A stretch of 7,645 nucleotides of DNA from an uncultured Solirubrobacteraceae bacterium (GCA_955652215.1 CATPAX010000203.1:1-7645); one strand, 5' to 3'. Shown: positions 1 through 6,440, counted from the stretch's first letter. Translations and numbers: made by a program. Notes: generated by a model not told the origin, from the letters alone.

Positions 1-308
1 CTCCATGCCGCGAGCGGCGGGTCGGTGCCCTCCACGAGTAGCTCGCTCACGGTCGCGCGCCCCATCTGGTCCAGGCGCTCGCGAGCCCCCTCGAGGTCCC
101 GTGCCACAGTGTCCCGGAGCATGCCGTTGTATTCCAGGGCCGATCCACCGCAGCGTGATCCGGTGCTGGCTTGGGGCACAACGCTCACTACGGTCACCGT
201 TGGCTGATCGCTACCGGCGAGCTGATGGGCGAGATCGATCGCCGCCGTTCCTGCGCGTCCGGGCTCGAACAGCACCAGAATCCTCTTGCTCGCCAGCGCA
301 GTTGACAT
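1..308 (-). CDS. Universal stress protein (UspA-like), C-terminus missing
   Basis: The reverse strand is open from an ATG at 308 to the window edge, giving about 102 residues of an incomplete protein. It begins MSTALASKRILVLFEPG, with a first beta-strand (ILVLFE) followed by GRAGTAAIDLAHQLA, a helix as in the USP alpha/beta fold. A second strand follows (TVTVVSVVP), then a long charged helix (about residues 58-80, RDLEGARERLDQMG) and a third strand entering VSELLVEGTDPP. This order is typical of UspA domains, which bind ATP or act as stress-related regulators. The nucleotide-binding G-X2-G-X9-G(S/T) motif would lie in the missing part, so ATP binding cannot be judged. An AGAGG lies only one base before the ATG, too close for a normal ribosome site; the transcript may be leaderless. 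Family assignment rests on fold pattern only. Confidence 0.6.
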   Translation of the reverse strand, partial: MSTALASKRILVLFEPGRAGTAAIDLAHQLAGSDQPTVTVVSVVPQASTGSRCGGSALEYNGMLRDTVARDLEGARERLDQMGRATVSELLVEGTDPPLAAW

Positions 309-375
309 ACCTCTAACAGACTGTACGCCGTGCGCTTCGGGCGCTGGACGAGGCGGGCTCGGAGTCGCGGCCGGA

Positions 376-396
376 CCGCCCGCTGCGCTCGGGCGG
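376..396 (-). repeat. Short hairpin, 7-bp arms
   Basis: The arms ccgcccg (376-382) and cgggcgg (390-396) are perfectly complementary with a 7-base loop. The hairpin abuts the larger one at 396-424. On the minus strand it is read after the dirigent-like gene and before the stress-protein gene. No run of T follows, so a classical intrinsic terminator is not shown. In such GC-rich DNA a 7-bp stem alone could be chance. Confidence 0.4.
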
Positions 397-424
397 CGGA
401 CGAGGCAACTCACGCCTCGTCCGC
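396..424 (-). terminator. Perfect 11-bp stem-loop after the AOC-like gene
   Basis: The arms gcggacgaggc (396-406) and gcctcgtccgc (414-424) pair perfectly around a 7-base loop. Transcribed from the minus strand, the stem begins 15 bases after the stop codon of the secreted AOC-like gene. That position fits a transcript-end or mRNA-stabilising structure. No U-tract follows, which is common for actinobacterial terminators but leaves the assignment uncertain. A second hairpin follows directly, so the two may act together to separate this gene from the stress-protein gene downstream. Confidence 0.55.
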
Positions 425-439
425 ACCCCCGAAGGCTGA

Positions 440-967
440 CTAGCTCAAATGGAACACGAAGTCGTACTGCGTGCCACCCTCACGCGAGATCAGGTTCATC
501 TCGCCGCGGGCGTCGCTATAGGCGCCGGTTCCGCCGGTGATCGCCAGCACGCTGTTCTTAGTGTCGTAGTACGGACCCTGGACCGTGATCTGGCCACCCT
601 TCAAGAATGTCGTCCAGTTGCACTCATAGCTGCCTTCCGCGGGCGCGATCCGGATGCATGAGCCCTGATCGGTGCCGACCTGCTCGACATTAGCCGGGTT
701 GTACACCTTGTTGTGCCACGTGAGCAGATTGCCTGTGACGTCGCCCGACCCGGCCGAGTGGATGACGGTGTCGGTCACGGCATGCTCGATGACGTGGACG
801 GTGGCTTGCCCATCCGCACTCTGCTTCGCGGCCGCCGGAGCCTTCTCGGCATTGGCGATCCCGGGCGCTCCGATCGCGACCCACCCGGCGAACGCGAATG
901 TGACCATGGCGAGTCCGACGCGGAACTTGAAGCCGATCGCGCTGAGACCTGCAGGATGGCTGCTCAT
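440..967 (-). CDS. Secreted allene-oxide-cyclase/dirigent-like barrel protein
   Basis: A 175-residue protein. Residues 14-40 form a signal peptide: a basic K/R start, the hydrophobic run VGLAMVTFAFAGWVAIGAPG, then ANA before Glu41, a good signal peptidase I site. After an Ala/Lys-rich linker comes one small beta-barrel domain (about 56-175). It shows VHVIEHAVTDTV, VGTDQGSCIRI, GQITVQGPYYD and the hallmark ITGGTGAYSDARGEMNL (142-159), matching the AOC-barrel/dirigent-like families. Cys104 and Cys116 could form a disulfide once exported. Plant relatives shape cyclisation or radical coupling, but the role of bacterial ones is unsettled, so I assign no reaction. I chose the ATG at 967 because AAGGAG lies 10 bases upstream; a GTG three codons earlier sits almost on that site and is less likely. 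Confidence 0.85.
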   Translation of the reverse strand: MSSHPAGLSAIGFKFRVGLAMVTFAFAGWVAIGAPGIANAEKAPAAAKQSADGQATVHVIEHAVTDTVIHSAGSGDVTGNLLTWHNKVYNPANVEQVGTDQGSCIRIAPAEGSYECNWTTFLKGGQITVQGPYYDTKNSVLAITGGTGAYSDARGEMNLISREGGTQYDFVFHLS

Positions 968-977
968 GGGTCCCACA

Positions 978-983
978 CTCCTT
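978..983 (-). promoter_or_regulatory. Shine-Dalgarno AAGGAG of the AOC-like gene
   Basis: The minus strand reads AAGGAG ten bases before the ATG at 967. The in-frame GTG at 976 is one base downstream of this site, so the site favours the ATG as the start. Confidence 0.65.
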
Positions 984-1021
984 ATGTGAATGATTGGTAC
1001 GAGATTGTGCGCTCATCCTAT

Positions 1022-1037
1022 GCGCCGCAAGCGGCGC
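1022..1037. repeat. Inverted repeat in the divergent intergenic region
   Basis: The arms gcgccgc (1022-1028) and gcggcgc (1031-1037) form a dyad with a 2-base centre. It lies in the roughly 180-base gap between the minus-strand AOC-like gene and the plus-strand HAD gene. The tiny spacer argues against an RNA hairpin and for a protein-binding site, if it is functional at all. Otherwise this gap holds only the AOC ribosome site; I found no convincing -10/-35 pair on either strand. Confidence 0.3.
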
Positions 1038-1148
1038 TCGCACCAGCACCCGAACATTGCCGGCGCCGATAGCCGTGTCGCTCGGATGACCGCCCGTGTC
1101 CCCCGTTCGAGGATGATGTGCCACACGATCGAGATCGGGAACGCGTGC

Positions 1149-1886
1149 GTGGCTGATACTCCATCCGGTGCCATCCGGGCGATCGTGCTCGACTTCAACG
1201 GGACGCTCGCGCAGGACAACCACCTTGTCGCACCCCTGTTCGTCGAGATGTTCGCTTCGGTCGGCGTGCCGTTGACGCCCGATGACTATTACAGGGACCT
1301 GGCCGCTTTGGCCGACCGAGAGGTAGCCGAGCTTGCGATCAGAAGAGCGGGCCTGCCGCTGCACCGAGCACATCGAGACGCGCTCGTGAGCGCCAGACTC
1401 GAGGGCTACCTGACCGCCGTCGAGGAGCAGCCCCCGATCGCAGGGCACACGATCGGGTTCGTACGCTCCGCGGCTAAGCGCGTCGAGCTCGCGATCGCAT
1501 CGGGGGCGTATCGTCGCGAGATTGAGCACGTCCTATGCGCGGCGGGTATCCGGGACTGCTTCAAGGTCGTTGTCTCGATCGACGAGGTGCGCCACGGCAA
1601 ACCCCACCCCGAAGGATTCCGCCGCGCGCTAGCTGAGCTCAACGCACTGACCGGTACCGAACCGCCGATCGAGCCTCATCAGACGGTCGCCGTCGAGGAC
1701 GCGACCGGCGGGGCCCAGGCCGCACGGGCGGCTGGGATGCGGGTGGCGGCGATTCGCGGACCGGGATACGACGTCTCGAGCGGATTTGCGGATCTGGTGA
1801 TCGAGAGACTCGACCGCGGGTCGCTCGAGCTGCTGCTTGGCCTGGGATCGACCGGGCGCCCGCACGCTCCTGGCTCGGCCAGATGA
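1149..1886 (+). CDS. HAD-superfamily hydrolase, DxN variant
   Basis: A 245-residue protein with the four HAD motifs in order: VLDFNGTL (nucleophile Asp15), IASGA (Ser118), HGKPHPEGF (Lys151) and VAVEDATGGAQAARAAGM (Glu183/Asp184, metal binding). A helical cap of about residues 24-98 follows motif I, placing it with the beta-phosphoglucomutase/phosphatase-like HADs. The second acidic residue of the usual DxD is Asn17; that Asp is normally the general acid/base, so catalysis may differ or be slow. Substrate unknown. I chose the GTG at 1149 because GGGA lies 8 bases upstream and it leaves a short lead before motif I. An ATG at 1116 (11 more codons, GAGG nearby) is the main alternative. The gene ends inside the start of the transporter gene, so the two are co-translated. 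Confidence 0.85.
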   Translation: MADTPSGAIRAIVLDFNGTLAQDNHLVAPLFVEMFASVGVPLTPDDYYRDLAALADREVAELAIRRAGLPLHRAHRDALVSARLEGYLTAVEEQPPIAGHTIGFVRSAAKRVELAIASGAYRREIEHVLCAAGIRDCFKVVVSIDEVRHGKPHPEGFRRALAELNALTGTEPPIEPHQTVAVEDATGGAQAARAAGMRVAAIRGPGYDVSSGFADLVIERLDRGSLELLLGLGSTGRPHAPGSAR

Positions 1887-2734
1887 TCGCCGTGCTTGGC
1901 GGTCTCGGCGCTGCCACGGCGTGGGCGCTCGCGACACTGTGCTCGTCTCGTTCGAGCCGGTTGATCGACGTGTACTCGGTCACGGCGTGGGTCATGCTGG
2001 TGGGACTGCTGATCACAGCACCCGTGGCGGCGATTCACGGCGTTCCGGCCGCTCTCGACGGCACCCCGGGGCTCTGGCTGGTCCTTTCGGGCGCGGGGAA
2101 CGTCGGCGGTCTGGTGCTCTTATACGGCGCGATGCGAATCGGGCAGGTGTCGCTTGTTGCGCCGCTCGTCTCGACCGAAGGAGCGATCGCGGCCGTGATC
2201 GCGGTCCTGGCGGGCGAGAGCCTCGCGCCCGCTGTCGGAGTGACACTCGCGGTGATCGCAATCGGCGTCTGCCTGGCGGCGATGCCGGTGGCAGATCCGC
2301 TCCCGCTTCATGGCGCTGCCCGTCCCAAGATGCTGCTACTCGCGTTGGGTGCCGCGTGCTCGCTGGGTGGGAGCCTGTACGCCACGGGGCGCGCGGGCGC
2401 AGCATTGCCGGTTGCGTGGGTCGCGCTGTCGGCTCGGGTGTTCGGCACGGTCGTCCTCGCCGTGCCCCTCGCATTGCTGGGTCGGCTGCGACTGACCCGC
2501 CCAACCGTTCCACTCGTTGTCGCATCGGGCGTGTGCGAAGTTCTGGGTTTCTACTCTTACACCACCGGCGCGCGGCACGGCATCGCGGTCGCCGCGGTCC
2601 TCTCCTCGCAGTACGCCGCGCTCGCTGCGCTCGGCGCTTACGTTCTCTTCAGAGAGCGACTTCACCGCGTACAGCTAATCGGCGTGGTGACAGTTCTGGC
2701 GGGAGTCGCGCTGCTCAGCGCAATGCAAGCCTGA
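1883..2734 (+). CDS. EamA/DMT-family membrane transporter
   Basis: A 283-residue, very hydrophobic protein with about ten predicted membrane helices in two similar halves (about 1-135 and 148-283), joined by the polar stretch PVADPLPLHGAARPK. This is the layout of EamA/drug-metabolite transporters. The end of the second half, YVLFRERLHRVQLIGVVTVLAGVALL, resembles the usual final helix pair of the family, with its conserved Glu. Such proteins exchange or export small metabolites, amino acids or nucleosides; the substrate cannot be read here. The start codon overlaps the stop of the HAD gene (ATGA) and has no strong ribosome site, so translation is probably coupled. It ends 15 bases from the convergent GntR gene, leaving little room for terminators. 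Confidence 0.88.
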   Translation: MIAVLGGLGAATAWALATLCSSRSSRLIDVYSVTAWVMLVGLLITAPVAAIHGVPAALDGTPGLWLVLSGAGNVGGLVLLYGAMRIGQVSLVAPLVSTEGAIAAVIAVLAGESLAPAVGVTLAVIAIGVCLAAMPVADPLPLHGAARPKMLLLALGAACSLGGSLYATGRAGAALPVAWVALSARVFGTVVLAVPLALLGRLRLTRPTVPLVVASGVCEVLGFYSYTTGARHGIAVAAVLSSQYAALAALGAYVLFRERLHRVQLIGVVTVLAGVALLSAMQA

Positions 2735-2749
2735 GAGAGGCCGCGCACC

Positions 2750-3577
2750 TCACAGCACAGCCCTGATCTCTTGCTCGAACGTTGCGATGTGCTCGGCGAG
2801 GATCTCTCTCGCTCGCAGCGCCTCGCCGGCGGTGATCGCGCGGAGCATCTCGTCGTGCTCGTGGACGCGCGCGAACAGATGCGGGAGGCGATCGATGACG
2901 AGATGCCAGATCCGCAGGGAGAGGTTGAAGTACCGGCCGAGCGTCTCCTCCATGAACGGATTGGCCGCGCAGCGATAGATGAAGCGGTGGACCCGGGCGT
3001 CGAGCACCATCAGCTGCTCGCGGTCGTCGCTGCCCTTGCTTTCCGCCAGCTGCTCGAGCAGGCCATCCATCTCTCGTACCTGGGCTGCGGTGATGCGCTG
3101 CGCTGCGCGGTACGCGGCGTGTCCCTCGAGCTGGATGCGGACATCGGAGATGTGCGCCAAGTCGGTGATGTTGATCTCCGATGCGAACGTTCCGCGGCGC
3201 GGAAAGACGGTGACCAGATTCTCCAGCGCGAGCCGCTTGATCGCCTCGCGCACGGGAGTGCGCCCCATCCCGAGGCTCTGGCCGAGGAGGTCCTCGTCGA
3301 TCGGAGCCCCCGGGGCAAGGCGCAGCGTGACGATCATGTCGCGCATCTCCTCGTAGGCACGGTCGGCCAGAAGCGTGCGCGAGTGCGGGCGCGATCGCGG
3401 GCTCGCCGCGCGGGGCGAGGCGGGACGGCTGGTCGTATGCGATGGCTGACTGGCTATGAACCGGTCCGGTCGAGTGCACGACTGATATATCAGTCGTGTG
3501 TGGATGGAGCTTATACCGGGGCGCCATGGCGCACCAGCGGCTGCACGGCGTCTTTCTGGCCTCTCATTCGGTATCAC
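2750..3577 (-). CDS. GntR-family regulator, FadR/FCD subfamily
   Basis: The winged-helix domain begins at LLADRAYEEMRDMIVTL (about 3373-3323), followed by GAPIDEDLLGQSLGMGRTPVREAIKRL, the GntR recognition helix, and VFPRRGTFA, the wing. A helical FCD effector domain follows. Its likely metal or ligand residues lie in LDARVHRFIYRCAANPF (Asp, His), HEHDEMLRAI (His) and LAEHIATFE (His). FCD proteins usually bind small acids and release DNA. The gene is divergent from the threonine dehydratase and separated from it by a perfect palindrome, so it probably controls that gene and itself. The start is uncertain: the frame has no ATG, GTG or TTG between the HTH and the palindrome. The given start is a GTG (another at 3610), but both lie beyond the palindrome and lack a ribosome site. 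ATGs at 3346 and 3337 would cut into the HTH. Family is sure; N-terminus is not. Confidence 0.85.
   Translation of the reverse strand: MIPNERPERRRAAAGAPWRPGISSIHTRLIYQSCTRPDRFIASQPSHTTSRPASPRAASPRSRPHSRTLLADRAYEEMRDMIVTLRLAPGAPIDEDLLGQSLGMGRTPVREAIKRLALENLVTVFPRRGTFASEINITDLAHISDVRIQLEGHAAYRAAQRITAAQVREMDGLLEQLAESKGSDDREQLMVLDARVHRFIYRCAANPFMEETLGRYFNLSLRIWHLVIDRLPHLFARVHEHDEMLRAITAGEALRAREILAEHIATFEQEIRAVL
3477..3498. promoter_or_regulatory. Perfect 22-bp palindrome, candidate GntR operator
   Basis: The sequence is its own reverse complement over 22 bases, centred between 3487 and 3488, with core ACTGATATATCAGT. It stands out as AT-rich in GC-rich surroundings and lies between the divergent GntR regulator and the threonine dehydratase. 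GntR/FadR-type dimers bind short dyads of this size, commonly beside their own gene. It lies about 145 bases before the dehydratase start. Binding by this GntR protein is inferred from position. Confidence 0.75.
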
Positions 3578-3629
3578 CGGGTTGGCGTCGCCGCTGGAGT
3601 CGGGTATCACCGGGTTGGCGTCGCCGCTG
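3570..3629. repeat. Two 27-bp direct repeats, 33-bp period
   Basis: The 27 bases at 3570-3596, which begin ggtatcaccgggttggcg, recur exactly at 3603-3629 after a 6-base spacer. The second copy ends 13 bases before the dehydratase ATG, so the repeat sits in its leader. Read on the minus strand, each copy carries one of the two candidate GTG starts of the GntR frame. The period is a multiple of three, so neither frame is broken. It may be a recent tandem duplication or a pair of regulator sites. Confidence 0.8.
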
Positions 3630-3642
3630 TAGGTTTCCGTAC

Positions 3643-4875
3643 ATGACCGAAGCCGAGCAGGTCGTGCTGCGGATCGAGGCGGGTGACGCTGAGCGAGCCC
3701 GGGAGATCGTCTCGGAGGTAGCGCGTCACACGCCGTTACTCAGTACCCGCAGCCTCTCGGAGAGATGCGGGGGAAGGGTGCTGCTGAAGGCCGAGAACCT
3801 TCAGCGGACGGGCTCCTTCAAGCTCCGTGGCGCGATGCATAAGCTCACGCGCTTGGGGGACGTCGAGGGCGTTGTCGCCGGGAGCGCCGGTAACCACGGC
3901 CAGTCACTTGCCTATGCGGCTCGCGCCAAGGGAATGCGCTGCGAGGTGTTCATGCCGAGGGAGGCCGCCGTCGCGAAGGTGGCAGCCGTCGAGGCGTTCG
4001 GGGGCACGGTGAACCTCGGTGGCGACTCGGTCGACGATTGCGTCGCGGCGGCCCGCGAGCGCGCTGCGACCAGCGGCGCTGCGTTCGTTCACCCCTTCGA
4101 TGATCCGGACATCATCCTTGGACAGTCGACGCTCGGTCTCGAGCTGCTCGAGGACGTCCCCTACATGTCGACGGTTGTCATTCCGGTCGGAGGAGGTGGG
4201 CTCCTCACTGGGGTCGCCGGGGCGATCAAGGCCCAGCGTCCCGAGGTGCGGGTGATCGGCGTGCAGGTCGAGACCTGCTCTCCGTTCGTGGACGCGCTGG
4301 CGGGAAAAGCGACGGAGCCCGTGCCACCCGCGGCGACGATCGCAGACGGGATCGCGATCAAGCGCCCCGGGGAGATCACGCTCGAGCTCGCGCGCCGCTG
4401 GGTCGACGAAATGGTCGTGGTCGCCGAGGCTGACATCGCCGACGCGATGGTGTGGCTGCTCGAGCGCTCGAAGCTCGTGGTCGAGGGCGGGGGAGCGGTG
4501 GGGGTAGCGGCATTGATTGCCGGGCGGGTCGTTCCCGCGGCGGAGGGATCGACGGTGATCGTGCTGTCGGGGGGCAACGTCGATGCCGGACTCCTGGCGG
4601 CGATCGCTCACCGCCACGAGACGATCGCGGGCCGGCGCCTACGGGTGTTCACGACAGTCCCGGATCGGCCCGGAGGGCTGGTGGCGCTGCTGACGCTGAT
4701 CGCTCAGGCGGGCGGCAACATCGTGCATGTCGACCACGTCCGTGAAGCGGTCGCGCTTCGAGTGCGCGAAACGGGCGTGGCGGTCGCGCTCGAGACCCGC
4801 GGGGCGCAGCACAGCGACGCGATCGTGGCTGCGCTGAAGGAGGCGGGCTACACGGCGCGGCGGCTCGAGGAGTAA
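3643..4875 (+). CDS. ilvA: Threonine ammonia-lyase (threonine dehydratase) with ACT domain
   Basis: A 410-residue PLP enzyme that deaminates L-threonine to 2-oxobutyrate and ammonia, and often serine to pyruvate. The PLP lysine is Lys60 in TGSFKLRGA; SAGNHGQS (81-88) is the substrate loop, VGGGGLLTG (182-190) the phosphate-binding glycine loop, and VLSGGNVD (307-314) the cofactor-contacting end. The catalytic domain covers about 10-325. A single ACT domain follows (about 332-405, RRLRVFTTVPDRPGGL), a site for allosteric control. Length and single ACT match the short IlvA/TdcB-like form usual in actinobacteria. The divergent GntR gene suggests induced, perhaps catabolic, use. Start: ATG preceded only by a weak AGGT; an in-frame ATG at 3526 would add 39 unlikely residues. 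A related lyase, such as the hydroxyectoine-pathway EutB, is possible, but the ACT domain argues against it. Confidence 0.92.
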   Translation: MTEAEQVVLRIEAGDAERAREIVSEVARHTPLLSTRSLSERCGGRVLLKAENLQRTGSFKLRGAMHKLTRLGDVEGVVAGSAGNHGQSLAYAARAKGMRCEVFMPREAAVAKVAAVEAFGGTVNLGGDSVDDCVAAARERAATSGAAFVHPFDDPDIILGQSTLGLELLEDVPYMSTVVIPVGGGGLLTGVAGAIKAQRPEVRVIGVQVETCSPFVDALAGKATEPVPPAATIADGIAIKRPGEITLELARRWVDEMVVVAEADIADAMVWLLERSKLVVEGGGAVGVAALIAGRVVPAAEGSTVIVLSGGNVDAGLLAAIAHRHETIAGRRLRVFTTVPDRPGGLVALLTLIAQAGGNIVHVDHVREAVALRVRETGVAVALETRGAQHSDAIVAALKEAGYTARRLEE

Positions 4876-4915
4876 CTGCGGCACGGCGCGGCGGCGGCTC
4901 GAGGAGTAACTGCGG
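4851..4915 (+). repeat. Tandem duplication of the dehydratase gene's 3' end
   Basis: The last 28 bases of the gene, through its TAA stop and beyond (4851-4881), are repeated immediately at 4882-4915. The copies differ only by one extra CGG triplet in the second. The second copy would spell ThrAlaArgArgArgLeuGluGlu-stop, so it mimics the C-terminus after the real stop. It looks like slippage or unequal crossing-over. The rest of the gap to the methyltransferase gene (to 4984) holds nothing else clear. Confidence 0.85.
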
Positions 4916-4984
4916 CATGGAAACGACGCCTCTGGCTGCCACGCGGTAGGAATGTCGATGCGGCCAATGTGTGCGGGCTAGCAG

Positions 4985-6427
4985 CTAGTCCCCCAGCTCG
5001 GCCCGCCGCCTGACCACGAACTCCTCGAGCTCGGCGCGGATCGCATCGTCCATCGGAGGCTGCTCGTAGGACTCGAGCGTGGAGCGCCAGATCTCGGCGG
5101 CGCGGGCGGTCGTGTCGCGAGCCCCGCGTTTGGTCCAGCGGTCGAAGTTCTCCGTAGAGGACAGCAGCGGCCGGTAGAAGCACTCGCGGAAGCGCTCGAG
5201 CGTGTGAACCGCGCCGAGGAAGTGGCCGCCGGGTCCGACCTCCTCGTGAGCGCCGAATGCAAGCGAGGCCTCGTCGATCTCGAGCGGTGTGAACTCGTGG
5301 CGGAGCTCGCGCAACAGCTCGATATCGACGATGAACTTCTCGTAGCAGGACACGAGTCCGCCCTCGAGCCAGCCGGCCGAGTGCATGACGAAGTTGGCGC
5401 CCGCGAGGAACGTGGGCAGGAGCGTCATCAGCGACTCGTACGCGGCTTGGGCGTCGACGGTCTGGGAGGCGTTCAAAGCGCCACCCCCTCGCCAGGGAAG
5501 GCCGAAGTGACGGGCGATCTGGCCCGTGCACAGGACGCCGACCCCCGATTCTGGCGTGCCGAACGACGGCGAGCCCGACTGCATGTCGGTGTTCGACAGG
5601 AACGAACCGAACACCACTGGACAGCCAGGGCGAATCAGCTGAGCGAGGGCGATTCCGGCCAGTCCCTCGGCCATCTGCTGGACCAGCGTGGAGGGCAGCG
5701 AGACCGGCGACATCGCGCCCATCAGCAGGAAGGGCGTGATCACCACAGCCTGATTGGCCTTCACGTATTCGAACATCGCTGCCAGCATCCGGTCGTCGTA
5801 GCGAAGCGGCGAGTTGACGTTGATGAGCGAGATCGACACGGGCGCGCGCTCGATCGCCTCTCTGCCGCCGAACAGGATCTCGCCCATCCGGATCGTGTCC
5901 GCGGCGTTCGGCCCCGATGTGACCGACCCCATGTACGGCTTGTCCGACAGGGTCTGGAGCGCGAACACCATGTCGAGGTGCCGGGAATCGAGCGGCCGGT
6001 CCTCTGGCTCGCAGATCGTGCCGCCCGGTGAGTCGAGCTCCGGGAAGGACTGTGCGAGGCGCACCAGGTTCTCGAAGTCGGCCATCTTGGCGTCGCGGCG
6101 CACGTCGCCTTCCCGGATGAACGGACAGCCGTACACCGGGCCGAACACCATGTGATCTCCGCCGATGTGTGCGGTGCGCTCGGGGTTGCGGGCCTGGAGC
6201 TCGAATTCCGCCGGCGCCTTCGCCACCTGCTCGAGGATGAACTCGGGGTCGAAGCGAACGCGGTTCTCATCCTCGACGATCTGTCCCGCGCCGCGCAGGA
6301 GCTCGACAGCCTCAGGCAGCAGGAACTCGATCCCGATGTCCGAGACCAGCCGTCGCCAGCCCTTATCGAGGACGGCCATCGCGTCCTCGCTGAGAATCTC
6401 GTAGCGGGGCATGGCGTTGACGAACAA
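4985..6427 (-). CDS. MttB-superfamily corrinoid methyltransferase, non-pyrrolysine
   Basis: A 480-residue TIM-barrel protein of the trimethylamine methyltransferase (MttB) superfamily. Family-typical stretches are MVFGPVYGCPF (93-103), GGGALNASQTVDAQAAYESLMTL (314-336), LAGANFVMHSAGWLEGGL (341-358), YEKFIVDIELL (362-372) and GPGGHFLGAVHTLERFRE (398-415). True MttB carries an in-frame UAG read as pyrrolysine; here the frame has none until the terminal TAG, so it belongs with the non-Pyl relatives. Characterised ones (MtgB, MtpB, MtcB) demethylate glycine betaine, proline betaine or carnitine and pass the methyl to a corrinoid protein. A corrinoid protein gene lies nearby behind the divergent IclR gene. 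Substrate unproven. I chose TTG at 6427 as start because AAGGAGG lies six bases upstream; the ATG at 6412 is 21 bases from it. Confidence 0.9.
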   Translation of the reverse strand: MFVNAMPRYEILSEDAMAVLDKGWRRLVSDIGIEFLLPEAVELLRGAGQIVEDENRVRFDPEFILEQVAKAPAEFELQARNPERTAHIGGDHMVFGPVYGCPFIREGDVRRDAKMADFENLVRLAQSFPELDSPGGTICEPEDRPLDSRHLDMVFALQTLSDKPYMGSVTSGPNAADTIRMGEILFGGREAIERAPVSISLINVNSPLRYDDRMLAAMFEYVKANQAVVITPFLLMGAMSPVSLPSTLVQQMAEGLAGIALAQLIRPGCPVVFGSFLSNTDMQSGSPSFGTPESGVGVLCTGQIARHFGLPWRGGGALNASQTVDAQAAYESLMTLLPTFLAGANFVMHSAGWLEGGLVSCYEKFIVDIELLRELRHEFTPLEIDEASLAFGAHEEVGPGGHFLGAVHTLERFRECFYRPLLSSTENFDRWTKRGARDTTARAAEIWRSTLESYEQPPMDDAIRAELEEFVVRRRAELGD

Positions 6428-6433
6428 AGCTGG

Positions 6434-6440
6434 CCTCCTT
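6434..6440 (-). promoter_or_regulatory. Strong Shine-Dalgarno AAGGAGG before a TTG start
   Basis: The minus strand carries a full AAGGAGG. Its 6-base spacing to TTG at 6427 is good, while the first ATG (6412) is 21 bases away. It therefore decides the methyltransferase start in favour of TTG, adding MFVNA to the protein. Confidence 0.7.

Noticed and set aside
1837..2766. Long 309-codon open frame antiparallel in phase to the transporter
   Set aside because: Arg/Gly-rich translation with no domain; it is a shadow of the GC-rich EamA gene, which has clear membrane helices.
2715..3527. Second long minus-strand frame over the GntR gene, starting with an ATG at 3527
   Set aside because: The translation is Arg/Pro-rich without domain signal, while the other frame carries the complete HTH and FCD motifs.
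3526..3642. In-frame upstream ATG extending the dehydratase by 39 residues
   Set aside because: The added stretch is Arg/Trp-rich, contains the direct repeat and has no nearby ribosome site; the family normally starts near the 3643 ATG.
4985..4987. Amber (TAG) codon in an MttB-family gene, hinting at pyrrolysine
   Set aside because: The TAG is the terminal stop at family-normal length. The pyrrolysine of true MttB lies well inside the protein, and the corresponding region here has no TAG.
4975..4992. GGGCTAG...CTAG-T-CCC stem-loop over the methyltransferase stop
   Set aside because: Only seven pairs with a bulge and a 3-base loop, no U-tract, and it overlaps the coding end; too weak to call a terminator.
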